Positions 33,604 to 45,783 of a stretch of 54,068 nucleotides of DNA are shown here, one piece after another. The stretch covers positions 1 to 54,068 of the forward strand of contig NZ_JAEHOQ010000026.1 in assembly GCF_016239305.1 (NCBI RefSeq), read 5' to 3'. Positions within the stretch are counted from its first letter, which is position 1. Each line of letters starts with the position of its first letter. Under the pieces are notes generated by a model. That model had not been told where the DNA came from. It ran no database searches and saw only the letters and a list, made by a program, of their open reading frames with translations. The position numbers and the translations under genes were made by a program. This DNA is from Proteus vulgaris. GTDB taxonomy: Bacteria; Pseudomonadota; Gammaproteobacteria; Enterobacterales; Enterobacteriaceae.

Positions 33604-35409
33604 TTAATCTTGATACATCAATTCAATTTCATTTCGATAACGTTCTGAAATAATTTTACGGCGAAGTTTTAATGTCGGTGTTAACTCACCTGATTCCATT
33701 GAAAAACCTTCAGCAAGTAATGTAAAGCGCTTAACCTGATGAAAACTAGAAAAGTTTTTTTGCATTTCACGTAAACGCTCATCAAATAGCTCTTTAATTT
33801 TTGTATGACGTAATAATTCGATGCGATCTTGGTATTTTAGATTTAATGCACGAGCATGTTCTTCTAGTGCATCAAAACATGGCACAATCAGCGCAGAAAC
33901 AAATTTACGTGTATCAGCAATCACCGCAATATGCTCAATAAAACGATCTTGCCCTAAAGTACCTTCGATCATTTGTGGCGCAATATATTTACCATTCGAC
34001 GTTTTCATTAAATCTTTTAAACGTTCAGTGATAAACAGTACACCATCACTATCAAGCGCGCCGGCATCACCAGTACGTAACCAACCATCTTCTGTAAAGG
34101 CAGCCGCGGTATCTTCTGGTTTATTGAAGTACCCTTTCATAACAATACTGCCACGAACTTGAATTTCGTTTTCAGCCCCAATACGGACTTCAACACCAGG
34201 TAATGGTGTACCAATAGAGCCTAATTTATACTTATTTTCTTCCCAGCATGAAACAGTGGCACAGGTTTCTGTCATACCATAACCGTATTTAATATTAATG
34301 CCTGTTGCTAAAAAGAAACGAATAACAGCGTCATCTAAACGCGCACCAGCGGCTGGTAAAAAGCGGACTCGTCCACCTAAGATTTGACGTAATGGTTTTA
34401 AAACTTTTTTATCAGCAAAGCGATAACACAAACGCGCAATGAAACCACGATTACGCTGATTAAGTTGTGCTTCGCGTTGTTTTTCACCCTGCTTGATTGC
34501 CCATTTGAAGATAAGCTGGCGTAACACGGAAGCCTGAGACACTTTGTCTTGAATTGCACTATATACTTTTTCATAGAAACGCGGAACAGCACACATAACG
34601 GTAGGTTTAACGTCGCTCATTGCTTCTCTAACAGCATGCGTATCCGTTAAATACACATTAACAGCGCCCGTGTGCATGACATAAAAGCTCCATGCGCGTT
34701 CGAAAACATGAGAAAGAGGTAAAAAACATAATGAAACGTCTTTATCGGATAATGAGAGACGTTCGTCATGCAGATAAAGTTGGGATGCTAAGCTCGTATA
34801 ATCAAGCATGACACCTTTAGGTTCGCCTGTTGTTCCTGATGTATAAATCAAGGTAAACAGATCGTCTAAATTGCACTCATTAATGCGTTGTGCTAACACG
34901 TCATCATGTTGATATTGAGTGTTATTAATTAAACTCTCAAGATAGCATGAAGGTATATTTGTGTTTAATACGACATCAGAATTAAACACAATAATATGTT
35001 CAAGTTGAGGACATAACGCTAATAATTCAGAAGCAATATCGTATTGCTTTTGGTCACCCACAAAAAGAATGCGAATATTTGCATCATTTAAAATATAAGC
35101 GGCTTGTTCAACACTGCTGGTTGCATAAAGAGGAACGGTTACCGCACGTAATTGCAAAGAAGCAATATCAGCCAAAGACCAATCAATGGTATTTTGAGAA
35201 AAGATCCCAATATTTTCTTGAACCCCCACACCCATTTCTAATAATGCATTTGAGAGCGCGCGTGTTTTCTTTTCAACCTTTTCCCATGACATTTCGATAT
35301 TGTGCTTAGCATCCCACTGACGATAAGCAATATTATTCCCGCTGTGTAAAAACCGTATCTGTAATCTTCTAATTATATGGTAATCCTGAAGATTATTATT
35401 AGTTATCAT
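33604..35409 (-). CDS. Long-chain acyl-CoA synthetase (FadD15/FAA1-type, AMP-forming)
   Basis: Adenylate-forming enzyme that activates long-chain fatty acids to acyl-CoA using ATP. The AMP-binding signature is YTSGTTGEPKG (189-199), followed by LPLSHVFER, GYGMTETCA, the hinge motif GWLRTGDAG and the catalytic-lysine region near the C-terminus (LTPTLKLRRK). At 601 residues it belongs to the long COG1022 group, not the E. coli FadD type (561). The preferred substrate cannot be read from the sequence. It lies alone between leuO and cra, where E. coli has ilvI and ilvH. RBS AGGAAA precedes the ATG. Confidence 0.88.
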   Translation of the reverse strand: MITNNNLQDYHIIRRLQIRFLHSGNNIAYRQWDAKHNIEMSWEKVEKKTRALSNALLEMGVGVQENIGIFSQNTIDWSLADIASLQLRAVTVPLYATSSVEQAAYILNDANIRILFVGDQKQYDIASELLALCPQLEHIIVFNSDVVLNTNIPSCYLESLINNTQYQHDDVLAQRINECNLDDLFTLIYTSGTTGEPKGVMLDYTSLASQLYLHDERLSLSDKDVSLCFLPLSHVFERAWSFYVMHTGAVNVYLTDTHAVREAMSDVKPTVMCAVPRFYEKVYSAIQDKVSQASVLRQLIFKWAIKQGEKQREAQLNQRNRGFIARLCYRFADKKVLKPLRQILGGRVRFLPAAGARLDDAVIRFFLATGINIKYGYGMTETCATVSCWEENKYKLGSIGTPLPGVEVRIGAENEIQVRGSIVMKGYFNKPEDTAAAFTEDGWLRTGDAGALDSDGVLFITERLKDLMKTSNGKYIAPQMIEGTLGQDRFIEHIAVIADTRKFVSALIVPCFDALEEHARALNLKYQDRIELLRHTKIKELFDERLREMQKNFSSFHQVKRFTLLAEGFSMESGELTPTLKLRRKIISERYRNEIELMYQD

Positions 35410-35930
35410 AATTTTCCTGCTATTTATGGAAAAGCGACCGTGTTATTAAACTAAAATGGACAAAATACGCCACTCATAATTTCAGCTTACACTTGTTCGC
35501 TGACTCGGATAAAAGTCTAAGTGATCCGCCAAAATAAAGGAATTCAATTTTACATAAATTTGTAAAATTGTGAGTTATGAAAAGTTTTGTCAAAAGGCGC
35601 TATCTCACCTCAGTGAAGGAGCTCGATATTACAATTCTATTTTTTTATGGAAGATAAAGAAGAAAAGTAGATGAATAACAACAAGTAACTGTTATAACGT
35701 AATCAGTGACAATATATAGAAAAGAGTATTGTTGTAGAAAATAACTGTTGGTCGAGTAAAAATGCGAACAAGAGTCATTATGATAAATAAAGGGCAAAAA
35801 TAGTGACAGCAATCCAATTTATTTTATCTAACTACATAAAACCCATTTTGGTCATTAGTCTAATAACTAATGTTATCTGCCACTATTTCTGCATAATTAG
35901 AAATAAAAACTAATTATGAGCGAAAACACT
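35410..35930. other. Non-coding gap upstream of the acyl-CoA synthetase gene
   Basis: About 520 bases without a credible ORF. It should hold the promoter of the acyl-CoA synthetase gene and the end of leuO transcription. An inverted repeat, TTTTACA with TGTAAAA (35547-35567), is a possible operator. CATTAGT with ACTAATG (about 35853-35872) forms a hairpin past leuO but lacks a T-run. Confidence 0.45.
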
Positions 35931-36875
35931 CTAGTTCTGACAAACTTCACTAAGTAAATTTTTCATCCATAAGTGACCTTTGTCACGCGCGGTTGATTCA
36001 TGCCAAATTAAATAACATGGACGCAGTATCTTTTCCCAAGGTAACGAAATGGCTTTGATATCTAATTGCTCAGCGTTGCATTCCACTAACCATTTCGGTG
36101 CAATAGCAACTAAATAAGTTCTAGAGACAATATTTAATACGCTGTTTAAATCAGTTCCCTGATAAGTGATAAGATCTTCTAAATGAGTATCTTTATAATA
36201 AGGAGCACTAAATGAACCAACATCATCTAAAGAAACAATTGAATGTTGTTCATTTAATAACATCTCTTGTGTCACACTTTCTTTAATACGAGGATGTTTA
36301 TTAGAAACAACTAAAACAAGCTCATCATTAAACAATGGCTGTGAATGAAATTCTGCTCTATCAAATTGTTTATAATTAATAAAGAATTCGATTTCTTGAT
36401 ATTTTAACTGGTGCTCTATATTACTATTTAAGTAAGATTTAATATTAACATTAATGTTAGGTGTTTTATTTTTAATTTGTTCAACTATTTTTGGCGCTAA
36501 TTTAATATCTAGCGGGCTACAAATAGATAAATTAAATATACGTTCACTTAGTTCTGGTTCAAACCCAGCCCCAGGAAGTTCATTATGTACTAATTGTAAT
36601 GCTTGTCTAACAGGGCCAAAAAGCTGTTTTGCTCTTAATGTAGGCTGAATACCGCGACCATAACGAACAAATAATTCATCATTAAACATTACTTTAAGTC
36701 GAGATACTGCATTACTAACTGCGGGTTGTGACATGCCAAGAACCTGTGCGGCTCGAGTGACATTTTGCATTTGCATAACAGCATCAAATACCGTTAATAA
36801 ATTAAGATCAACATTACGTAAATGCATATCTGCTGATTCTTTGCTGGTAACTGTTGCTGATGTGTAATCCGTCAT
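35931..36875 (-). CDS. leuO: LeuO, LysR-type regulator
   Basis: LysR-family global regulator that antagonises H-NS silencing in E. coli and Salmonella. The N-terminal region has the conserved [13 protein letters not shown] and [30 protein letters not shown] (about residues 22-62). The effector domain follows, with the family's [17 protein letters not shown] and RDKGHLWM. Its 314 residues match E. coli LeuO. It is divergent from the leuLABCD operon, the same arrangement as in E. coli. Confidence 0.94.
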   Translation of the reverse strand: MTDYTSATVTSKESADMHLRNVDLNLLTVFDAVMQMQNVTRAAQVLGMSQPAVSNAVSRLKVMFNDELFVRYGRGIQPTLRAKQLFGPVRQALQLVHNELPGAGFEPELSERIFNLSICSPLDIKLAPKIVEQIKNKTPNINVNIKSYLNSNIEHQLKYQEIEFFINYKQFDRAEFHSQPLFNDELVLVVSNKHPRIKESVTQEMLLNEQHSIVSLDDVGSFSAPYYKDTHLEDLITYQGTDLNSVLNIVSRTYLVAIAPKWLVECNAEQLDIKAISLPWEKILRPCYLIWHESTARDKGHLWMKNLLSEVCQN

Positions 36876-37501
36876 TTCTTACTCCACTATGTTATTATAA
36901 TAGTTAATTAACCATTATTAACAAAAGTATTATTAATAATAGATATGTCTTAACCATTACTTTAACTATTTATTAAAATTTATTATTCATCGTCCATGCA
37001 TATAACTAAACATATAAATTTCATATCAATAAAAAAACGTTCTTCATATAAAGATGAAAAGTTGATATTAAAATTACATGTATAGAAAATGATTATATCA
37101 ATATATATTACAACCTGTTTTACCTTCTGCCTTGCAAATAATAAAACAAAGTATGATAAAAATCATAATAAAATGATGTATTTTCATTCCTAAATTAAGA
37201 ATTCAAGAGTCATCAATTCTAATAATACAATGATTTTTATGCTTACATTCAAAACCTTGCTTACATTTATCAATCCTTACTATCTCATTGATACTCTTTT
37301 TTCATCTCACTTAGCTGATTAAAAAAAAGCAAACAATTGTTTAATTTTTTATTTCACTCTTTTTTAAACAATGTACGGAACATTAACCCAATCAATGATT
37401 TGCTGATAGTCATAATCATTAGTAAAAATTTAGATATTAGTCAGAATCACTGTGAAAAATTTATAAATAACACAGCTAAATGATTTTATAAATTCCAACA
37501 C
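36876..37501. promoter_or_regulatory. leuO-leuL divergent intergenic region
   Basis: More than 600 bases of strongly AT-rich DNA with no ORF. A perfect 14-bp palindrome, TATTATTAATAATA, lies at 36928-36941, about 50 bases upstream of leuO. In E. coli this interval is an H-NS-bound region containing LeuO sites. The composition agrees, but no specific site is proven here. Confidence 0.5.
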
Positions 37502-37530
37502 TTGACATCTTTATTGGTATTAGGTATCAA
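37502..37530 (+). promoter_or_regulatory. leuLABCD promoter
   Basis: TTGACA (37502-37507) and TATCAA (37525-37530) are 17 bp apart. The start TTGACATC is shared with the E. coli leu promoter as I recall it. The leader peptide begins about 40 bases downstream. Confidence 0.8.
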
Positions 37531-37568
37531 TAAATAAAGATTATTGAGAACTTATCCAAGGGTGTTTC

Positions 37569-37646
37569 ATGTTAAACGCAATTTTACTATCAAGCCTACT
37601 ACTACTCGCAACTTTTATGCGCGGTCGGCTTATGGGTAAAAAATGA
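37569..37646 (+). CDS. leuL: leu operon leader peptide
   Basis: A 25-codon ORF, with 8 leucine codons, four of them consecutive (CTA CTA CTA CTC). Four codons in all are CTA, a rarely used leucine codon. Scarcity of charged leucyl-tRNA would stall the ribosome here and favour read-through of the attenuator 24 bases downstream. The sequence ends in MGKK, and the motif MRGRL resembles the LRGRR of E. coli leuL. It is too short for automatic ORF calling. Confidence 0.9.
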   Translation: MLNAILLSSLLLLATFMRGRLMGKK

Positions 37647-37669
37647 AACACATCTACCCTTAAAGAGAA

Positions 37670-37696
37670 AACCCGCGCTAGTCGCGGGTTTTTTTA
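37670..37696 (+). terminator. leu attenuator
   Basis: AACCCGCG (37670-37677) pairs with CGCGGGTT (37683-37690) around a 5-base loop, followed by a run of 7 T. It lies between the leader peptide and leuA, so it is the transcription attenuator of the operon. Confidence 0.9.
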
Positions 37697-37743
37697 TACC
37701 TGGGAGAGCGCAAACAGCAAATAAAAAGAGAAAGGAACAGATT

Positions 37744-40397
<2,654 letters not shown>

Positions 40398-40398
40398 C

Positions 40399-41808
40399 AT
40401 GGGTAAAACATTATATCAAAAAATCTATGATGCACATGTTGTCAGAGAAGTGAGTGATGAAACACCAATTTTATATATCGATCGCCATTTAGTGCACGAA
40501 GTGACATCACCTCAAGCCTTTGATGGATTAAGAACAAAGGGTCGTCCTGTTCGTCAACCCAATAAAACCTTTGCAACGATGGATCACAACGTATCAACAC
40601 AAACCAAAGATATTAACGCTTGTGGTGATATGGCGAGGATCCAAATGCAAGAGTTGATGAAAAACTGCCAAGAATTTGGTGTCACTCTGTATGACTTAAA
40701 CCATCCTTATCAAGGGATAGTCCACGTGATGGGTCCAGAACAAGGCTTGACCTTACCGGGAATGACGATCGTTTGCGGTGATTCACATACAGCAACTCAT
40801 GGTGCTTTTGGCTCATTAGCTTTTGGGATCGGTACATCTGAGGTTGAACACGTTTTAGCAACTCAGACATTAAAACAATCACGAGCTAAAACATTAAAAA
40901 TTGAAGTTCAAGGCAAGACCGCCATTGGGATCACCGCAAAAGATATCGTATTAGCCATTATCGGTAAATTAGGTAGTGCAGGTGGCACTGGCTATATCGT
41001 TGAATTTGCGGGTGAAGCCATTGAAGCCTTAAGCATGGAAGGTAGAATGACTTTATGTAATATGGCGATTGAAATGGGTGCTAAAGCGGGCTTAGTCGCG
41101 CCAGATGACACCACTTTTGCTTATTTAAAAGGTCGTCAATTTGCCCCTAAAGGCCAATCATGGGATGAGGCTGTTGCTTATTGGAGAACCTTAAAGTCTG
41201 ATAATGATGCAACTTTTGATGCCACCGTCACGATTAATGCTGCCGACATTGCGCCACAAGTTACTTGGGGCACCAACCCAGGGCAAGTTATCGCTATTGA
41301 CCAAATAGTACCGTTATTAAATAGCTTTAATGATCCCGTTGAACGCGCTTGTGCTGAAAAAGCCTTGGCTTATATGGGGTTGAGTGAAGGCGTCAACTTA
41401 ACAGATGTCGCTATTGATAAAGTCTTTATTGGCTCTTGTACAAATTCACGTATTGAAGATTTACGAGCTGCTGCTGAAATCGCAAAAGGGCATAAAGTTG
41501 CGTCCCATGTGCAAGCCATTGTAGTTCCGGGATCAGGGCCAGTTAAAGCGCAAGCTGAAGCTGAAGGTTTAGATAAAATCTTTATTGAAGCAGGTTTTGA
41601 ATGGCGCTTACCGGGTTGTTCAATGTGTTTAGCTATGAATAACGACCGATTAAATCCAGGTGAACGTTGTGCATCCACCAGCAACCGTAATTTTGAAGGT
41701 CGTCAAGGTCGTGGAGGTCGAACACACTTAGTCAGTCCTGCAATGGCGGCGGCAGCTGCAATCAATGGTCATTTTGCAGATATTCGTACATTTGCCGTGG
41801 CATCTTAA
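40399..41808 (+). CDS. leuC: LeuC, isopropylmalate isomerase large subunit
   Basis: With LeuD it converts 2- to 3-isopropylmalate by way of a [4Fe-4S] cluster. The cluster cysteines are seen in [11 protein letters not shown] (near residue 349) and PGCSMCLAM (near 409-412). The early motif [12 protein letters not shown] is present. Starting at MGKTLYQK (40399) gives 469 residues against 466 in E. coli; the ATG lies one base after the leuB stop and follows an AAGGGG-like RBS in leuB. Confidence 0.96.
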   Translation: MGKTLYQKIYDAHVVREVSDETPILYIDRHLVHEVTSPQAFDGLRTKGRPVRQPNKTFATMDHNVSTQTKDINACGDMARIQMQELMKNCQEFGVTLYDLNHPYQGIVHVMGPEQGLTLPGMTIVCGDSHTATHGAFGSLAFGIGTSEVEHVLATQTLKQSRAKTLKIEVQGKTAIGITAKDIVLAIIGKLGSAGGTGYIVEFAGEAIEALSMEGRMTLCNMAIEMGAKAGLVAPDDTTFAYLKGRQFAPKGQSWDEAVAYWRTLKSDNDATFDATVTINAADIAPQVTWGTNPGQVIAIDQIVPLLNSFNDPVERACAEKALAYMGLSEGVNLTDVAIDKVFIGSCTNSRIEDLRAAAEIAKGHKVASHVQAIVVPGSGPVKAQAEAEGLDKIFIEAGFEWRLPGCSMCLAMNNDRLNPGERCASTSNRNFEGRQGRGGRTHLVSPAMAAAAAINGHFADIRTFAVAS

Positions 41809-41816
41809 AGGAGAAC

Positions 41817-42422
41817 ATGATGAATAAATTTACTCAACATACGGGTATTGCGGTTCCTTTAGATGCAGCAAACGTTGATACCGATGCCATTATTCCTAAG
41901 CAATTTTTACAAAAAGTCACTCGTACTGGCTTTGGTAAGCACCTATTTCATGATTGGCGATTCTTAGATGATGAAGGCACTCAGCCTAATCCAGCTTTTA
42001 TTTTGAATCAGCCTATTTACCAAGGTGCTTCTATTTTATTAGCACGAGAAAACTTTGGGTGTGGTTCATCTCGTGAACATGCACCATGGGCATTAACAGA
42101 TTATGGTTTTCACGCCGTTATCGCCCCTAGTTTTGCTGATATTTTTTACGGCAATTCATTTAATAACCAATTATTGCCGATCAAATTAAGTGACGATGAA
42201 GTCTCACAATTATTTGATTGGGTGAAACAACACACAGGTACCCCTATTACTGTCGATTTAGTGGCACAAGAAGTCAGAGCCGGTGAATTATGTTTCTCTT
42301 TTGAAATCGATTCATTTTGCCGTCATTGCATGATTGAAGGATTAGACAGTATTGGATTAACACTGCAACACCAAGATGACATTAGCGTTTATGAGGCAAA
42401 ACAACCTGCTTTTATGCGCTAA
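41817..42422 (+). CDS. leuD: LeuD, isopropylmalate isomerase small subunit
   Basis: Swivel-domain subunit of isopropylmalate isomerase. The signature [18 protein letters not shown] is present, with [16 protein letters not shown] near the start. It has 201 residues, equal to E. coli. AAGGAG stands before two adjacent ATG codons (41817 and 41820); either may be used. It is the last gene of the operon, followed by a terminator 55 bases on. Confidence 0.96.
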   Translation: MMNKFTQHTGIAVPLDAANVDTDAIIPKQFLQKVTRTGFGKHLFHDWRFLDDEGTQPNPAFILNQPIYQGASILLARENFGCGSSREHAPWALTDYGFHAVIAPSFADIFYGNSFNNQLLPIKLSDDEVSQLFDWVKQHTGTPITVDLVAQEVRAGELCFSFEIDSFCRHCMIEGLDSIGLTLQHQDDISVYEAKQPAFMR

Positions 42423-42477
42423 TAAAGACAATTTCTTACCTTCTTCTACTTTCTGTGATGTTTACTTTGTCATTCTT

Positions 42478-42506
42478 GCCGTAAATTCATTTACGGCTTT
42501 TTTTTA
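42478..42506 (+). terminator. Terminator of leuABCD
   Basis: GCCGTAAA (42478-42485) and TTTACGGC (42490-42497) form a perfect 8-bp stem with a TTCA loop, followed by a T-run. Confidence 0.92.
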
Positions 42507-42537
42507 CTTCAATACAGGCATTCCATAAATAACCAAT

Positions 42538-42660
42538 AAAAAAAGCCAGTGATCAATTATCACTGGCCGGCAATCACCGAATGCTCAAATGGGGGAGTCT
42601 GTCAGTATTCATAATTTGTGATAACTAACATGAGAGCCAACTTTAAACACAAACATTATC
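42538..42660 (-). ncRNA. Candidate SgrS-like small RNA
   Basis: Transcribed away from sgrR on the minus strand, as SgrS is in E. coli. The 3' end is clear: a 9-bp hairpin (GCCAGTGAT with ATCACTGGC, 42545-42567) followed by TTTTTTTATT. Just upstream the RNA reads GACTCCCCCATTTGAGCATTCGGTG (42575-42599, described by parts): a C-rich anti-Shine-Dalgarno-like stretch, then TTGAGCATTCGGTG, which resembles the CTGAGTATTGGTG of E. coli SgrS that pairs with ptsG mRNA. I could not place the promoter, so the 5' end is nominal. No SgrT-like ORF of useful length is seen. In E. coli SgrS is induced by SgrR during glucose-phosphate stress and blocks ptsG translation. Confidence 0.65.
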
Positions 42661-42714
42661 GGTCTAATATAAGGAAATTAAAATTGATCACTTTATTAAG
42701 GGATTTCCTCTTTT

Positions 42715-44394
42715 ATGACCACACCCCGCTTAGAGTTACAATTTATTCGCCTATGGCAAGCCTTTCAGGGAAAGACTTCTGAAACTACCTTACAAGAATT
42801 AGCACAAACGCTTCATTGTACACGCCGTCATGTCCGTTCTTTATTAAATAAAATGCAAGAAATAGGCTGGATAAATTGGCAAGCAGAAGTGGGTAGAGGC
42901 AAAAAATCCACACTAAGTTTTTATTCTAATGCGCAAGAAATTCAACAAAATCGCGCTGAGCGATTAATAGAAGAAAACGATATTGAAAAGCTTGTCGCGC
43001 TAATGGGGGATAAAGACTCCGTACGCCAAATGGTGCTTTCTCAAATTGAAAAAAGTTTTCATCCTGGTCAACAGTTACTTCGGATTATTTACTATCGCCC
43101 TTTTAGAAATTTATTGCCAGGAACGCCTTTAAGACGATCTGAATTACATTTAATGAGCCAAATATTTAATTCTCTGGTGCATTTAAAAGAGGAAAATGGG
43201 GAAATCGAAGCAGAATTAGCTCACCATTGGCAAATGATCACAGAGCAACATTGGCGATTTTATTTACGTCCTTCTATCTATTTCCATCATGGTCGCGAGC
43301 TCACTCTCGAAGATATCAGCACTTCTTTAATGCGTATGAAACACTGCAATCCACTTTATGCACATATAGAGCATATTTCCTCACCTCAACCTTATGTGCT
43401 TGATATTTTCTTAAACGAAGCAGATAAACAATTTGCAACATTATTAGGGAGTCCTCAAGCGGTTATCTTGCCACAGGAATGGGCATCACTCCCAACCTTT
43501 GCACAGCACCCAATAGGAACAGGTGCTTATCAAATCATGGCTAATGATCAACATAAACTACAAATCAAAGCCTTTAATCGCTATTTTGGGTTACGTGCAT
43601 TATTAGATGAAATTGATATATGGGTTGTACCTGAACTGAATAAAAAAATGGTCTGTTCAACCATTCATTTAACAGATGATGATACCAACAAAGATTCACT
43701 GGAAAGCCGTAAAGAGGAAGGGTGTTATTTTTTACTTTACGATAGTCGCTCAGCTCAATGCCAACAAATAGAAATAAGGGAATGGTTAAGTAGTGTATTA
43801 ACGCCAGTTAATATGCTGACACATTGCGATCCTTTCTATCAACGTCATTGGTCTCCTGCTTATGGTTTATTACTTCATTGGCATCACAGTAAATTAATAC
43901 GTCAACATCCCAAACCAGCATCATTAACCAAACTGACTGTTACATTGTATAAAGAGCATCATGAATACAGCACTATCGCTGAACTCATCAGAAAAATTTT
44001 ATCTCTGTATGATATTGAGCTCACTATTCAAGTCCTCGATTACGAACAATGGTATTATGGTAAAGCGGAAAGTGATATCTGGTTAGCAACAGTAAATTTC
44101 TATAAACCCTTAGCGTTTTCTATTTTTGCCACTCTTTATGAATTACCTCTTTTTCAACTCTGTTTAGGGCGATCGTTTACACACGATCTCTCTTTATGGC
44201 ATCAAAAAATGCTACCACTAGAAGAGTGGTGTCGTCAGTTAACACACGATATTTGGCTTTATCCTTTATTTCACCATTTACTTGAGTTACAAGGGCAAAG
44301 AACCATACGTGGTGTCAAAATGAATACTTTTGGTTGGTTTGATTTTAAATCAGCATGGTTCACACCAGAAATTGAGCCACAGCAACCAGACTAA
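42715..44394 (+). CDS. sgrR: SgrR, glucose-phosphate stress transcriptional activator
   Basis: Activator of the SgrS small RNA. It has an N-terminal winged-helix domain (residues 1 to about 115, LQELAQTLHCTRRHVRSLLNKMQEIGWINW) fused to a solute-binding-protein-like domain (SBP family 5, from about 160), which probably senses a small molecule. Its 559 residues compare with 551 in E. coli. It lies downstream of leuD, as in E. coli, with the candidate SgrS gene between them. setA, which follows sgrS in E. coli, is not in the window. Confidence 0.92.
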   Translation: MTTPRLELQFIRLWQAFQGKTSETTLQELAQTLHCTRRHVRSLLNKMQEIGWINWQAEVGRGKKSTLSFYSNAQEIQQNRAERLIEENDIEKLVALMGDKDSVRQMVLSQIEKSFHPGQQLLRIIYYRPFRNLLPGTPLRRSELHLMSQIFNSLVHLKEENGEIEAELAHHWQMITEQHWRFYLRPSIYFHHGRELTLEDISTSLMRMKHCNPLYAHIEHISSPQPYVLDIFLNEADKQFATLLGSPQAVILPQEWASLPTFAQHPIGTGAYQIMANDQHKLQIKAFNRYFGLRALLDEIDIWVVPELNKKMVCSTIHLTDDDTNKDSLESRKEEGCYFLLYDSRSAQCQQIEIREWLSSVLTPVNMLTHCDPFYQRHWSPAYGLLLHWHHSKLIRQHPKPASLTKLTVTLYKEHHEYSTIAELIRKILSLYDIELTIQVLDYEQWYYGKAESDIWLATVNFYKPLAFSIFATLYELPLFQLCLGRSFTHDLSLWHQKMLPLEEWCRQLTHDIWLYPLFHHLLELQGQRTIRGVKMNTFGWFDFKSAWFTPEIEPQQPD

Positions 44395-44490
44395 GAGATA
44401 ACTAACTTTTCATCATCATGGTTGTGACGATTTAAGTTAATTCACAGAAAACTTGAAAGTTATAAACACCCACATAAATGCTTAGGGGAT

Positions 44491-44974
44491 TTATTCACTT
44501 TTTCTGTGGATATCTATGTGAAAAAGAGTGAGATAATCAGGGTATAGTTTTTATATTATAAAAAAGGCTGTTGATATATATTTCAAAATATCACTTATAA
44601 TTCATATTAATAGCTAGTTTTAAACGCCTATTTCAGCGATTGGATAAAACAATTAAAAGACTCACCGCCTTAAATCGTACAAAAAATAACCACAGAGTGT
44701 TTTATCCACAGGTTATGCCGATTAGTTAGACAAAATAGGATAATTTTGAGGAATATCTGCAAAAGTCAAGGCTGTAAATCAGCACAGTGATCTCACTTTC
44801 TGTGAGTTATCCCATAAAGCTGTGGATAACCTAGTGTAAAAGCCTGTTTATGATTTCAGGATAACCGTGCACAACTTTAAATTATAAATTTCAATTGAAG
44901 GATTAACTCAAAAAAATGATGATATATCATGCTATTATGATTTAAATAAAATAAAGTGAAATACGTTATCAACA
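44491..44974. promoter_or_regulatory. DnaA-box cluster upstream of mutH (DARS2-like locus)
   Basis: The 623-base gap between sgrR and mutH has no ORF but two perfect DnaA boxes: TTATCCACA at 44702-44710 and its inverse TGTGGATAA at 44821-44829. Near-perfect boxes (8 of 9) lie at 44491-44499 (TTATTCACT), 44505-44513 (TGTGGATAT) and 44966-44974 (TTATCAACA); a weaker ATAACCACA is at 44686-44694. In E. coli the DnaA-reactivating sequence DARS2 lies in the gap next to mutH, so position and content agree. An IHF or Fis site could not be picked with confidence. Confidence 0.65.
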
Positions 44975-45017
44975 ACCTTTTTTTTCTGTCTATTTTTTAA
45001 ACAAGAAGATAATAACT

Positions 45018-45695
45018 ATGTTTACGCCACCTGTAGCACCTGAAAATGAACAGGTTTTATTTGAACGAGCAAAAGCCCTAGCAGGTTATACATTTGGTGA
45101 ACTTGCTACTTTTGCACAACTGCCTATTCCTGCCAACCTAAAAAGAGATAAAGGCTGGGTAGGAATGTTGTTAGAATATTATTTAGGTGCAAGTGCAGGC
45201 AGTAAACCCGAACAAGATTTCAGTGAGTTGGGTATTGAACTTAAAACAATCCCGATTGATAGGCTAGGTATGCCTTTAGAAACCACCTTTGTCTGTGTTG
45301 CTGCATTAACAGGAAATAGTGGAATTACATGGGAAAACAGCCATGTTAAACGTAAGCTCTCTAAGGTCTTATGGGTTCCTGTTGAAGGTGAAAGGGATAT
45401 TCCATTAGCACAGCGCCGTGTTGCCTCTCCACTACTTTGGAGCCCAAATCATACAGAAGAAGAACTGTTACGCCATGATTGGGAAGAATTGATGGACATG
45501 ATTGTGCTGGGCAAAGTAGAAAGTATTACTGCGCGTCACGGACAAGTGTTACAAATTCGCCCCAAAGCCGCAAACAATAAAGCATTAACTGAAGCTATCG
45601 GTGAAAATGGGCAACGTATCATGACATTGCCCAGAGGCTTTTATTTGAAAAAGAATTTCACAGCCCCACTGCTGGCTCGTTATTTTCAGCTCTAA
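45018..45695 (+). CDS. mutH: MutH, mismatch-repair endonuclease
   Basis: Nicks the unmethylated strand at hemimethylated GATC sites after activation by MutS and MutL. The catalytic triad is seen as Asp67, Glu74 and Lys76 in [13 protein letters not shown], three less than the E. coli numbering (70, 77, 79). Its 225 residues compare with 229. A match to the Sau3AI-type fold is clear through the motif [13 protein letters not shown]. In E. coli mutH is between rppH and ygdQ; here it follows sgrR and a DnaA-box cluster. Confidence 0.95.
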   Translation: MFTPPVAPENEQVLFERAKALAGYTFGELATFAQLPIPANLKRDKGWVGMLLEYYLGASAGSKPEQDFSELGIELKTIPIDRLGMPLETTFVCVAALTGNSGITWENSHVKRKLSKVLWVPVEGERDIPLAQRRVASPLLWSPNHTEEELLRHDWEELMDMIVLGKVESITARHGQVLQIRPKAANNKALTEAIGENGQRIMTLPRGFYLKKNFTAPLLARYFQL

Positions 45696-45720
45696 TTTTG
45701 TGATAAATTACACGTAATAA

Positions 45721-45760
45721 AATACCCTGTATCATTATTTTAAATCACACAGGGTATTGA
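45721..45760. terminator. Terminator between mutH and the dehydrogenase gene
   Basis: ATACCCTGT (45723-45731) pairs with ACAGGGTAT (45750-45758) around an 18-base loop. On the minus strand TTTTATTA follows, so it best suits the dehydrogenase gene; it may also stop mutH transcripts. Confidence 0.65.
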
Positions 45761-45783
45761 TAAATGACTCTCTATTTTAGTAA

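Noticed and set aside
36928-36941. Perfect 14-bp palindrome upstream of leuO as a specific operator
   Set aside because: Made only of A and T in very AT-rich DNA, so it can arise by chance; noted within the regulatory region but not called as a site.
44491-44974. Chromosomal replication origin
   Set aside because: DnaA boxes are present, but there is no dense GATC cluster, no obvious set of AT-rich 13-mers, and none of the usual oriC neighbours such as mnmG or mioC; the mutH context fits DARS2 better.
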